Assembly: GCA_965200975.1 (NCBI GenBank)
Contig: OZ241740.1
Location: 2,232,001-2,296,000, forward strand
DNA: 64,000 nucleotides
Direction: 5' to 3'
From: S5-327 sp965200975
GTDB taxonomy: Bacteria; Chloroflexota; Dehalococcoidia; Lucifugimonadales; Australimonadaceae
This document shows positions 26,857 through 36,402 of the stretch, in pieces; the first letter of the stretch is position 1, and each line of letters begins with the position of its first letter. Under the pieces are notes generated by a model that worked only from the letters and a program-made list of their open reading frames with translations, did no database searches and was not told the DNA's origin. Made by a program: the position numbers and the translations under genes.

Positions 26857-28275
26857 CTAGCTCCCTGCTCCCGCAGCGGCGGCGCGCTCTTGCGAGCGCT
26901 CGATCACCTCGTCGATAGTCCCGGCCATGTAGAAGTCCTGCTCGGCGATGTCGTCGTACTTGCCCTCGAGGATCTCCTTGAAGCCTCGCACTGTCTCCGA
27001 CACCGGAACGTAGCGCCCCTCGCGCCCCGTGAACTGCTCGGCCACGAAGAACGGCTGCGACAGGAATCGCTGAATGCGGCGCGCTCGCGCCACCGTTAGC
27101 TTGTCCTCGTCCGACAGCTCCTCCATGCCCAGAATCGCAATGATGTCCTGCAAGTCCTTGTAGCGCTGAAGCACCGCCTGCACCCCGCGCGCCGTGTTGT
27201 AGTGGTCTTCTCCAACAATGAGGGGATCGAGAATCCGTGAAGAGGACGTCAGCGGGTCGACGGCGGGGAACAGCCCTTGCTCCGCGATGGAGCGCTCGAG
27301 CGCGACTACCGCGTCGAGGTGGCCGAAGCTCGTCGAGACTCCCGGGTCGGTGTAGTCGTCGGCGGGAACATATATCGCCTGGAAGGACGTGATCGACCCC
27401 TTGTTCGTTGAGGTGATGCGCTCCTGCAAGTCGCCCATCTCGGTGCCCAGCGTGGGCTGGTAGCCAACCGCCGAAGGCATTCGCCCCAGCAGCGCCGAAA
27501 CCTCCATGCCCGCCAGGATGTACCGGTAGAGGTTGTCGACGAACAGCAACACGTCCTGGTTCATCGTGTCGCGGAAGTACTCGGCCATCGTCAGGCCCGT
27601 CATCGCAATCCGGAGGCGCACGCCGGGGGGCTCGTTCATCTGCCCGAACACCAGCACGGTGTTCTTCAGCACGCCCGAATCCTGCATTTCGTGCCACAGG
27701 TCGTTGCCCTCGCGGGAGCGCTCTCCCACGCCGGCGAACACCGAATAACCGCTGTGCTCTTCCGCAATGTTGCGGATGAGCTCCTGAATGATCACCGTCT
27801 TGCCTACGCCGGCGCCGCCATACGCGCCGACCTTTCCGCCCTTCGTGAACGGGCAGATCAGATCGAGCGCCTTCACGCCGGTCTCGAGCACTTCGGTCGT
27901 CATGCTCTGCTCTTCATAGGCCGGAGGGTCACGGTGGATAGGCCAGAACTCCTTGGCGTCCACCGAGCCCAGCCCGTCGAGCGGGTCGCCGGTTACATTG
28001 AACAGGCGCCCCAGGCTCGGCTCGCCCACCGGCACGGCGATCGCCTGACCGGTGTCCTTCACCGCCGCGCCGCGCGTAAGTCCTTCCGTGGGGCCAAGCG
28101 CGAGGCAGCGCACCCAGCTGTTGCCGACCTGTTGCTCCACCTCGAGCACGAGGCGCTCGCCGCTGTTGTCGACCTCGAGCGCGTTGAAGATTCCCGGCAA
28201 CCCATCGGGCGGGAACGCAACGTCAACGACTGTCCCGATGACCTGCACCACTTTGCCTTCGCTTGCTCCGGCCAT
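26857..28275 (-). CDS. atpD: F-type ATP synthase beta subunit
   Basis: A 472-aa catalytic subunit with Walker A GGAGVGKTVIIQEL (about residue 152), the catalytic glutamate in GVGERSREGNDL, Walker B VLLFVDNLYRY (DNLYR replaces the usual DNIFR) and the DELSEED-like segment GMEELSDEDKLTV. Bases 26854-26856 separate it from atpC. Catalyses ADP phosphorylation driven by rotation of the central stalk. Confidence 0.97.
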   Translation of the reverse strand: MAGASEGKVVQVIGTVVDVAFPPDGLPGIFNALEVDNSGERLVLEVEQQVGNSWVRCLALGPTEGLTRGAAVKDTGQAIAVPVGEPSLGRLFNVTGDPLDGLGSVDAKEFWPIHRDPPAYEEQSMTTEVLETGVKALDLICPFTKGGKVGAYGGAGVGKTVIIQELIRNIAEEHSGYSVFAGVGERSREGNDLWHEMQDSGVLKNTVLVFGQMNEPPGVRLRIAMTGLTMAEYFRDTMNQDVLLFVDNLYRYILAGMEVSALLGRMPSAVGYQPTLGTEMGDLQERITSTNKGSITSFQAIYVPADDYTDPGVSTSFGHLDAVVALERSIAEQGLFPAVDPLTSSSRILDPLIVGEDHYNTARGVQAVLQRYKDLQDIIAILGMEELSDEDKLTVARARRIQRFLSQPFFVAEQFTGREGRYVPVSETVRGFKEILEGKYDDIAEQDFYMAGTIDEVIERSQERAAAAGAGS

Positions 28276-28292
28276 CCGTATCCTCCTCAGTC

Positions 28293-29159
28293 CTAACCCT
28301 CGAGGGCGGCGGCGCCGCCTACGAGATCGAGCAGTTCCGCAGTAATCATGTTCTGCCGGGCCTTGTTCAGCTCCAGCGTCAGGGACTCGATCATATCTTC
28401 CGCCGCCTCGGTGGCGTTCCGCATAGCCACCATCCGCGCCGACTGTTCGCTCGCGCTGTTCTCGAGGAACGCCTGATACACCTGCACTTCGAGGAAGCGC
28501 GGCAGCAGCGCGCCGAGCACCGTGGCCGCATCCGGCTCATACAGGTAATCGACTCGCGGCCCGCTCTCAAGACCCTCGGTCGCAATAGGCAGCAATCGCG
28601 CCACGACCGGCGTTTGCACCAGCGTGTTGACGTAACGCGTATAGGCGATGTGCACCTCGTCGGCCTCGCCCGACGTATAGGCCTGCTCCACCAAACGGGT
28701 AGCCGCCAGCGTGTCCGCCATGCTCGGCCTGTCGCCCATATCGGTGAACGACGCGCGCAAATCGACTCCTGCGCGCGCCATGAAATCGCGCGCCTTTCTG
28801 CCGACGGTCACGACAGACACCGAGTCCTGCCGTTCCCGGACGAACTCGCCCGCGGCGCGGTTGATGTTCCCCGGCATTCCGCCGGCAAGCCCCCGGTCGG
28901 GCGATATCTCGAGCAGCAGCGTCCGGTTTACGGGACGCTGACGCATCAACGGGTGGAGCTCGTCGCTCTCCCCGCCAGTCTGGCCGGCGACGAGCCCGCC
29001 GAGCACGGCGCGCAGCTTCTCCGCGTACGGACGAGCGGCAGTCACCGCCTCCTGCGCGCGGCGCATCTTCGAAGCCGCCACCATCTGCATCGCGCGTGTA
29101 ACCCGCGACGTGTTCCGCACGCTTCGAATGCGGCCTCGTATCTGGCGTACGCTCGGCAA
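28293..29159 (-). CDS. atpG: F-type ATP synthase gamma subunit
   Basis: A 288-aa rotor-stalk subunit: N-terminal RQIRGRIRSVRNTSRVTRAMQMVAASKMRRAQ and C-terminal MRNATEAAEDMIESLTLELNKARQNMITAELLDLVGGAAAL, the two antiparallel helices inside the alpha3beta3 ring. The start codon is TTG 29159, with AGGGAG seven bases upstream. Confidence 0.96.
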   Translation of the reverse strand: MPSVRQIRGRIRSVRNTSRVTRAMQMVAASKMRRAQEAVTAARPYAEKLRAVLGGLVAGQTGGESDELHPLMRQRPVNRTLLLEISPDRGLAGGMPGNINRAAGEFVRERQDSVSVVTVGRKARDFMARAGVDLRASFTDMGDRPSMADTLAATRLVEQAYTSGEADEVHIAYTRYVNTLVQTPVVARLLPIATEGLESGPRVDYLYEPDAATVLGALLPRFLEVQVYQAFLENSASEQSARMVAMRNATEAAEDMIESLTLELNKARQNMITAELLDLVGGAAALEG

Positions 29160-29175
29160 TTCGGCTCCCTGGCTC

Positions 29176-30681
<1,506 letters not shown>

Positions 30682-30711
30682 ACCCGCTCCTCCGTTTTCT
30701 CGTACGACGCC

Positions 30712-31254
30712 TTAGGCGAGCGCTTCCCGCCCCAGGCTCTGACGCAGGCCCTCCAGGCGGGCGCGCACGCTGCCGTCCATCACCTGGTCTCCCACACGAA
30801 CGACGATCCCGCCAATGACTCCGGGATCCTCCTGCGCGTCGAGGACTACTTCCTTGCCGAGCATCAAGCCCAGCGCGGCGCGCAACCGCGATTGCTGCTC
30901 CGGCGACAGCGGCGCCGCGCTCGTCACCGACGCCTGCGCGCGCCCTCGGCTTTCGTTGAGCAGCCGCCCGTACTCGCGAACAATCGCCGGCAACGCGCCG
31001 ACGACCTGCTTCTGCACGAGCAGCCCGACGAATTTCGCCACAGTCTCGTCCGCGCCCGCAGCCAGCTCGGCGACGACCGCCGCCTTGCGCTCCTGCGGTA
31101 TGCGCGGCTCGCCGAAGAACAGCCCAGCCGACGGATCGGCGAGCTGGCCCGTAATGTCCGATACGCTCGCGAGCCACGACTCTTCCTTGCCCTCCGCCTG
31201 CGCGAGGTCGAAGAGCGCCTGCGCGTAACGCTTGGCTATCGGCGCCTTCGCCAC
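30712..31254 (-). CDS. atpH: F-type ATP synthase delta subunit
   Basis: A 180-aa OSCP-type subunit: MAKAPIAKRYAQALFDLAQAEGK at the N-terminus and DPGVIGGIVVRVGDQVMDGSVRARLEGLRQSL at the C-terminus. It starts at GTG 31254, directly after the TAA of atpF with no gap, so coupling is likely. It links F1 to the peripheral stalk. Confidence 0.94.
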   Translation of the reverse strand: MAKAPIAKRYAQALFDLAQAEGKEESWLASVSDITGQLADPSAGLFFGEPRIPQERKAAVVAELAAGADETVAKFVGLLVQKQVVGALPAIVREYGRLLNESRGRAQASVTSAAPLSPEQQSRLRAALGLMLGKEVVLDAQEDPGVIGGIVVRVGDQVMDGSVRARLEGLRQSLGREALA

Positions 31255-31797
31255 TTAGTTCCGCCTCCCGCGCGCTTCGCTCTCCGCAAGGACTTCGTCG
31301 ATCAGCTCCCGGTGCGCGTCCGCGTCCACCGAGCGGCGGATGATCCGTTCAGCCGCCGTAACCGCCAGCGACGCGAACTCCGACCGGACTTGCTCGAGCG
31401 CCGCGTCGCGCTCCTGCCGTATCTCCTCACGGGCGCGCTCCAGCATCTGCTGGGCCTCCGCCCGCGCCTGTTCCGCCTGCTGATCGCGGTAGCGCTCAGC
31501 CGCCGCGCGGGCCTCCGACAGCACGCGTTGGCCCTCCTGACGCCCCTCGTCGAGCGCCTGCCGCATCGACTCCTGCTGCTCGCGCGACTCCTGCCGCACC
31601 CGGTCAGCCTCTTCCAGGCTCTCCCGAATCCGCGCCGACCGCGCGTCCAGCATCCCCAGTATCCGCTTGTACGCAAGGAAGTAGAGGATGACGCCCAACA
31701 AGGCGAAGTTCACCAGGTACACGCCCAAGGCCACCGGGTCGATGCCCAGCGCGCCGATGCCGCTCGCCTCTTCCGCTAACAGGGGTGCTCCCAGCAC
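31255..31797 (-). CDS. atpF: F-type ATP synthase b subunit
   Basis: A 180-aa peripheral-stalk subunit: one N-terminal membrane helix (YLVNFALLGVILYFLAYKRI) and a long charged coiled coil (RIRESLEEADRVRQESREQQESMRQ... onward). A single b gene is present, so the stalk is presumably a homodimer. Confidence 0.94.
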   Translation of the reverse strand: MLGAPLLAEEASGIGALGIDPVALGVYLVNFALLGVILYFLAYKRILGMLDARSARIRESLEEADRVRQESREQQESMRQALDEGRQEGQRVLSEARAAAERYRDQQAEQARAEAQQMLERAREEIRQERDAALEQVRSEFASLAVTAAERIIRRSVDADAHRELIDEVLAESEARGRRN

Positions 31798-31855
31798 GTT
31801 GGCCGCCTCCTTCTCCGTTCTTTCGCCGTACGTTCGTTCCGCCGGTTCCCCGGCG

Positions 31856-32089
31856 CTACGCGACGAATATCAGCAGAATCGCGATCACCAGCCCGTAGAT
31901 GCCGATCGCCTCTGTAAACGCCAGCGCCAATATCATGTTCGGCGCGATAGCGTCCCGCGCCTCCGGGTTCCGCCCCAGTGCGTTCATGGCTCCGTTGCCC
32001 AGAATGCCGAGGCCTATGCCTACTCCGAACAGGCTCAGCCCCGCCATGCCCAGCCCGAGCCACTTCCCTGCTTCCGCGGAAATCTCCAT
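31856..32089 (-). CDS. atpE: F-type ATP synthase c subunit
   Basis: A 77-aa two-helix proteolipid: GLGMAGLSLFGVGIGLGILGNGAMNALGRNPEARDAIAPNMILALAFTEAIGIYGLVIAILLIF. The ion-carrying glutamate is in AFTEAIGIY. The first helix lacks the glutamine of sodium-type rings, so it is probably proton-driven (inference from family motifs). Confidence 0.95.
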   Translation of the reverse strand: MEISAEAGKWLGLGMAGLSLFGVGIGLGILGNGAMNALGRNPEARDAIAPNMILALAFTEAIGIYGLVIAILLIFVA

Positions 32090-32129
32090 CGTTCAGTCCT
32101 CCTTCTCGCGCGCCTCTCCGGCGCCCTCG

Positions 32130-32972
32130 CTACGCATGCTCTTTTTCACCGTGCTCTTCGCCGTGCGACGACACCGCCATCGCGGTAAACACCAGCGTCA
32201 GGCCCATGAACACCATCGCCTGCACGCCGCCGACCAGAATCTCCAGCCCGTAGAAGATCACCGGCGTCATGAATATCGTCAGGAACGTCATCATGAACAG
32301 CACTATCTCGCCCGCCAGCATGTTCCCGAACAACCGGAACGTGAAACTCACCACCCGAATGAAGTGGCTCACCAGCTCCAGCAGCCCTATGAACGTCTGC
32401 ACCGGGTTCCCGAAACGGAAGAACTCCTTCAGATAACCAAGCCTGTGCGCCCGGAACCCCCACACCTCGAAGAACACGAACGCGACCACAGCCAGCGCGA
32501 GCGGCATATTGATGTCCGTCCCTGCGCTCCGGAACAGATGCGTCGTGATGTGGTCTGCGCCCTCCGCCGTGAACCCCACGGAGGGATAGATCGGCAGCAA
32601 CGCCATCCATGCGTTGAACGCCACGAATAGGAATATCGTCGCCAGCACCGGGAAGAATGGGCGCGCGTACCGCTCGCCGGCAACGCTCTTTACGAATCCG
32701 TACAGCGCATCGACCAGCGCCTCGAGCAGGCCTTGCAGCCGGCCCGGCACGATGCTCATCTTGCGCGTCCCCACGCCGAACAGCACGACCACGACCGCCG
32801 TCGTCAGCCACGCCGACATCAGCGTGTTCGTCACCGTGAAGCCCCCGACCTCGAACACCTTCTGCGGCGCGATGTGCACCTCGGGGACCGGAAGCAACTG
32901 CGCTCCCAGCGCCCCCAGCACAACGCCCACCAGCGCCAGAACGCCTCCCAGCGCTATGACGGCCTTCGTCAC
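32130..32972 (-). CDS. atpB: F-type ATP synthase a subunit
   Basis: A 280-aa membrane subunit with the essential arginine in SFTFRLFGNMLAGEIVLFM, plus TITMW-like MLFGVGTRKMSIVPGRLQGLLEALVDALYGFV and a C-terminal helix ending in a His/Glu-rich tail. GTG 32972 (VTKAVIALGGVLALVG) follows GGAGAGGCTGAGGAC, which it shares almost exactly with the upstream microgene. It forms the proton half-channels against the c ring. Confidence 0.94.
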   Translation of the reverse strand: MTKAVIALGGVLALVGVVLGALGAQLLPVPEVHIAPQKVFEVGGFTVTNTLMSAWLTTAVVVVLFGVGTRKMSIVPGRLQGLLEALVDALYGFVKSVAGERYARPFFPVLATIFLFVAFNAWMALLPIYPSVGFTAEGADHITTHLFRSAGTDINMPLALAVVAFVFFEVWGFRAHRLGYLKEFFRFGNPVQTFIGLLELVSHFIRVVSFTFRLFGNMLAGEIVLFMMTFLTIFMTPVIFYGLEILVGGVQAMVFMGLTLVFTAMAVSSHGEEHGEKEHA

Positions 32973-32976
32973 GTCC

Positions 32977-33117
32977 TCAGCCTCTCCTGCAGACTTTGCC
33001 GAGGCGGCCCGACACAATGCGGTAGACGCCGTAGAGCGCCACCGCCAGCCCCAGCGCTCCCAGCCCTGCGCCTATCAGCGCCAGAGCGCCCCCAAACACT
33101 ATGTCGACTTTCGCCAC
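32977..33117 (-). CDS. 46-aa membrane microprotein between atpZ and atpB
   Basis: Starting at GTG 33117: MAKVDIVFGGALALIGAGLG, then ALGLAVALYGVYRIVSGRLG and a short basic tail, ending at TGA 32977-32979. It is essentially two hydrophobic stretches. LGLAVALYGVYRIVSGRLG closely resembles LGLAAAAYGAYRMASGYLG of the neighbouring AtpZ-like protein, so it looks like a duplicated second helix. The junction GGCTGAGGACGTG occurs both before this gene and before atpB. It could be an assembly factor like AtpI/AtpR or a relic. Confidence 0.6.
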   Translation of the reverse strand: MAKVDIVFGGALALIGAGLGALGLAVALYGVYRIVSGRLGKVCRRG

Positions 33118-33121
33118 GTCC

Positions 33122-33367
33122 TCAGCCTTCCCCGTGGTCTCGTTCGGAGCTGCGGCCTCCGCCGAGGTAGCCCGACGCCATGCGATAGGCGCCGTACGCC
33201 GCCGCCGCTAGCCCCAGCGCCAGCCCCGCCAGCAGAAAAGCAGGCGCCGAGCCAATTCTGCCGTCGAGCCACGCTCCCGCCAGCGTCGGAGCAACAATCG
33301 CAGTCGCTACCCACCAGCCAAGGCCGGTGAACTGGGCGGCTGCAATCCACCACGGTCGTTGCTTCAT
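33122..33367 (-). CDS. AtpZ/AtpI-like ATP synthase assembly protein
   Basis: An 81-aa protein with two transmembrane helices: AAQFTGLGWWVATAIVAPTLAGAWLDGRIGSAPAFLLAGLALGLAAAAYGAYRMASGY. This is the AtpZ/AtpI (F0F1-ATPase subunit 2) layout. It opens the atp operon, where such proteins help assemble the c ring or carry Mg2+. Four bases separate it from the microgene. Confidence 0.8.
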   Translation of the reverse strand: MKQRPWWIAAAQFTGLGWWVATAIVAPTLAGAWLDGRIGSAPAFLLAGLALGLAAAAYGAYRMASGYLGGGRSSERDHGEG

Positions 33368-33429
33368 AGGCCGGCCCGAAGCCGCGTGAATCCTATCACA
33401 ATCCCATCGGGGCCTGCAAAGAGCGAGCC

Positions 33430-33943
33430 CTCCCTTCGCGCCATTCCCCCGGTATTGGGCGACCCCCGAAAAACGAGGGGGTTCCGGGGGAGAGAACTCT
33501 CTCCCGGTAGCGCACAGCGCTCAGGCTTCCGCGAGTGTGGGCGTTCCGAAAACCTGGGAGAGCATCCGCTCCCCCAGACCCCCTGGGAAAAGGGGCTACT
33601 GCGCGCCGCCATCCCTCGAGTATTGGGCGCGCCTCCGAAAAACGAGGGGTTCCGGGGGAGAGAACTCTCTCCCGGGAGCGCGTCAGCGGCTCATGCTTTG
33701 GCCAGTGTGGGCACCCCGGAAAACTGGGAGAGCGTCCGCTCCCCCAGACCCCCTCGGAAAAGCTTGCGGGCGAGAGAGCGGCGCTGCCGCCATCCCTCGA
33801 GTATTGGGCGCGCCCCTGAAAACGAGGGGGTCCGGGGGAGAGGACTCTCTCCCGGGAGCGCGCGGCGCTCATGCTTTAGCAAGTGTAGGTGTTCCCGGAA
33901 ACTGGGAGAGCGTCCGCTCCCCCAGACCCCCTGGGGAAAAGGG
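33430..33943. repeat. tandem array of three ~170-180-bp units abutting the bifunctional nuclease gene
   Basis: The 575-bp gap upstream of atpZ has no gene. Three diverged units begin near 33441, 33611 and 33791 with a ...TATTGGGCG motif. Each holds a pair of the window's dispersed GGGGGAG...CTCTCCC arms (left arm ending CTCTCTCCCGG, right arm GGGAGAGC then CCCCCAGACCCCCT). The trailing sequence GGCTACTGCGCGCCGC of the first unit recurs at 33943-33958, where it encodes the last codons and stop of the nuclease gene on the minus strand. Confidence 0.8.
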
Positions 33944-34633
33944 CTACTGCGCGCCGCTATCGATGTCTTCGAGGCCGGGGAGATCTTCCAGGAACTCTGA
34001 GAACGCCGACATCCGCTCGATCTCCTCCTGAGTCACGCTTCGCGGACGCCCAGGGCGCGACCGGCGCGGCCCCGGCGGAGTCCCTTCCGCCGGAAGCTCC
34101 TCCCCATCGACGTTCGTCGACACTCCTGCCCGGTCGAGCACTGCGTCCTCAACCAGAATCGGAGACTTCAGCCGCGCCGCATACCGCTCATCCCGAGGGT
34201 CGAGTCCCAACTGCTCGATGAACCCTTCAGCCTCCTGCAGCGACGCGAACCACCGCTCCTCGCCGTCCCGCCCTGTCGCCACATGACCGTTCCGCACCGC
34301 AATGGCGATCGCGTCGCTCGGGCGGCAATCGACCTCCAGCTCTCCGCCGTCAGCCGTTGCGAGCACCAGCTTCGCGTAGAACGTGTCGTTCGCCAGATCC
34401 GTAACCACGACGCGCAACAGCGCCGCGCCCATCACGGAGATGACGTTCCCCAGCAGGTCGTGCGTCAGCGGACGCGGAGTCTGCACCGCTTGCAAGCGCA
34501 CCGCTATCGCGTCGGCCTCCGGCGCTCCGATCCAGATCGGAAGGTACCGGTCGCCGGCGCGGTCTTTCAGCACGACCACGCGCTGGTAGTTCATCAGGTT
34601 TACGCGGATGCTATCGATGAGCATATCCCGCAT
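33944..34633 (-). CDS. bifunctional nuclease (BFN/DUF151) family protein
   Basis: A 229-aa protein. Residues 1-140 match the BFN domain: MLIDSIRVNLMNYQRVVVLKD, RYLPIWIGAPEADAIAVRLQ, RPLTHDLLGNVI and VDCRPSDAIAIAVR. A UVR-like or helical tail follows (EEIERMSAFSEFLEDLPGLED). Plant homologues show DNase/RNase activity. The start at 34633 has GGGAGGGG at good spacing; ATG 34624 is possible. The last codons lie inside the flanking repeat unit, so the C-terminus may have been replaced by repeat sequence. Confidence 0.9.
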   Translation of the reverse strand: MRDMLIDSIRVNLMNYQRVVVLKDRAGDRYLPIWIGAPEADAIAVRLQAVQTPRPLTHDLLGNVISVMGAALLRVVVTDLANDTFYAKLVLATADGGELEVDCRPSDAIAIAVRNGHVATGRDGEERWFASLQEAEGFIEQLGLDPRDERYAARLKSPILVEDAVLDRAGVSTNVDGEELPAEGTPPGPRRSRPGRPRSVTQEEIERMSAFSEFLEDLPGLEDIDSGAQ

Positions 34634-34669
34634 CGCCCACCCCTCCCTGCGGCGAACCGCCGGACGGCC

Positions 34670-34698
34670 ATTCTAGGGAGATGCCGCTTCCCCTTCAA
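34670..34698 (-). promoter_or_regulatory. promoter of the bifunctional nuclease gene
   Basis: On the minus strand TTGAAG (34693-34698) and TAGAAT (34670-34675) are 17 bases apart, giving a leader of about 30 nt that contains the GGGAGGGG ribosome binding site. Confidence 0.5.
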
Positions 34699-34824
34699 CC
34701 TCTCCCTCTGTCCAGAAACTGTCCAGAGCGAATGAGAAGGTCTGCCGCGGCGCGCCCCTCCGCCGTTTCCCGCGCTAGCCAGGGGGCTGAGGGAGCGCAG
34801 CTTTCCCGGGAGCGCGTTAGCCGC

Positions 34825-35487
34825 TCAGGTTAAGGGCGCGGGGACGCCCGACGGCGACAGCCGCACCAGCTGCGGCTCTTCGGGAAGAGAAGCCCGCGTT
34901 ACGTTCAGACGCGGCTGCGCCTCCGGTTGCGGCGACCCAAGCTCCGACAGGAACGCCGACAGCTCCCGCAACGGACGGCTGTTCCCTTCGTGCGCGTACA
35001 GCACCGGGACGATCACTTTTGGCCCCAGCGCCTGCACGATCTCCGCAGCGTCCGCCGCCGACAGGCCCGTGTCGCTCCCCGCCGGCACCGCCACGACGTG
35101 CGGCGACCCCAGTTCGTCGAGCTCACGCTTCGACAGCAGGCCGCCCGGATTACCGAGATGACAGAACGTCAGGCCGTCGATCTCCACCGTGTACATCGTG
35201 TTCCAGCGCTGCGCCTCCCCCTCCGGAGTCCGGCGCGCGCAACGCACTCCACGGATGTGCATCCCCGACGCCTCGTACTCGCCCGGGCCGTCGAGCACGA
35301 TCCGCGCGCCCGTCGCCTCGCCGCTCGCGGCGTGCAGCGGATCGTCGCTGCTCAGCGTCACCACCTCCGCCTGGGCCTGCGCCGGCGGCATCCGAAGCCC
35401 CGTCTCGCCCGGATACGGGTCGGCCAGCAACGACGCCGACGCTCCCCGCACCCGCACCGCCGCATGCCCCAGCCAGACAACCTCCAT
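34825..35487 (-). CDS. MBL-fold (UlaG-like) protein with degenerate metal site
   Basis: A 220-aa protein with the order of a UlaG-type metallo-beta-lactamase fold: MEVVWLGHAAVRVRGASASLLADPYP, then RIVLDGPGEYEASGMHIRGV, FCHLGNPGGLLSKRELDELGSPHVVAVPAGSD and KVIVPVLYAH. Where active members have HxHxDH, this protein has LSSDDPLHAA, and the later Asp ligand reads Asn (HLGNPG). It is therefore probably not an ordinary metal hydrolase. ATG 35487 is chosen for its spacing from GAGAGGGG. It lies 71 bases downstream of bioY in the same direction. Confidence 0.8.
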   Translation of the reverse strand: MEVVWLGHAAVRVRGASASLLADPYPGETGLRMPPAQAQAEVVTLSSDDPLHAASGEATGARIVLDGPGEYEASGMHIRGVRCARRTPEGEAQRWNTMYTVEIDGLTFCHLGNPGGLLSKRELDELGSPHVVAVPAGSDTGLSAADAAEIVQALGPKVIVPVLYAHEGNSRPLRELSAFLSELGSPQPEAQPRLNVTRASLPEEPQLVRLSPSGVPAPLT

Positions 35488-35558
35488 CATCACCCCTCTC
35501 GATTGCGCGGAGCGTGCTCGAGCGTTCCGCTCTCTCTCGCTTCCCTCGAACTGACGCG

Positions 35559-36230
35559 TCAGCGCCGACGGCGGCCTGCAATCGCCCATGCCGTCGGCAG
35601 CGCCACCGCCGCCACGTACAGCTTCGCCAGATCGCCGGCCACGAACGGCCACAGACCCCACTGCAGCGTGTCCGCCACGACCGACGCTCCCGACGTCCAC
35701 CCTTGCGATACGCCCCAGTACCCCAGCCACAGCAGACCCGGGATGTACAGCGCGGCGTTGCCCGCAAGCAGCGACAGCAGCGCCCGCCAGCTCCGGTCCC
35801 ATCCGCGCTCCGACAGACGCCCCACCAGCCACGCGGCGCCAACGAAGCCTACGATGTAGCCGCCGCTCGCCAGGCTCCACACGAAGCCGCTCGTCCCCGA
35901 CCAGGGGAGCAGGACGTGCAGCGTGACGTCGTCCGCCAGCTGCGGAGCGAACACCGGCGCTCCCGCCATGCCCGCCAGCGCGTACAGGGCCAGCGCCGCC
36001 GCGCCCCGACGCGACCCCAAGGCGCCGCCGGCCAGCAGCACCCCCAGCGTCTGACCCGTAATCGGCACCGGAGTGAACGGCAGCCTTACCGCTACCTGCG
36101 CCAGCAGAGCCACCAGCAGCGCGAACCCGGCCACCAGCGCCGCGTCCCGCAACACCCCGCTCCCCGGCGCGAGCGTATCCGCAAGCGTCGGCCACCGGGT
36201 CAATGCAGGAGAAGAATGCGCTGTTTGCAT
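35559..36230 (-). CDS. bioY: biotin transporter BioY
   Basis: A 223-aa membrane protein with six helices: VRLPFTPVPITGQTLGVLLAGGALGSRRGAAALALYALAGMAGAPVF is the BioY signature, and GGYIVGFVGAAWLVGRLSERGWDRS follows. BioY is the S component that binds biotin, alone or with an ECF energy module; no ECF ATPase is seen nearby. TATAAT (36265-36270, minus strand) marks the promoter. ATG 36230 is taken as start; GTG 36248 is possible. Confidence 0.9.
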   Translation of the reverse strand: MQTAHSSPALTRWPTLADTLAPGSGVLRDAALVAGFALLVALLAQVAVRLPFTPVPITGQTLGVLLAGGALGSRRGAAALALYALAGMAGAPVFAPQLADDVTLHVLLPWSGTSGFVWSLASGGYIVGFVGAAWLVGRLSERGWDRSWRALLSLLAGNAALYIPGLLWLGYWGVSQGWTSGASVVADTLQWGLWPFVAGDLAKLYVAAVALPTAWAIAGRRRR

Positions 36231-36402
36231 AAAGCAGTCACCCGCCACAACAAGAGGTGCTCCGATTATACCCGTCTACCGGAGCCGGCGGCGGTCGAGT
36301 GTTCGATCACGGCGCCGAGCGCGACGAAGCAGGCTCCTCGTCGACGCCGGCGCCGCAAGGCGAGCGCGCCGGCGGCGACTGCAAGGAAGAGCGCGCCTCG
36401 GC

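Noticed and set aside
36250..36402. Short minus-strand frame with a membrane-like stretch (LFLAVAAGALALRRRRRR) downstream of bioY's promoter region
   Set aside because: No start codon with a ribosome binding site and no family resemblance; probably GC-rich noncoding sequence.
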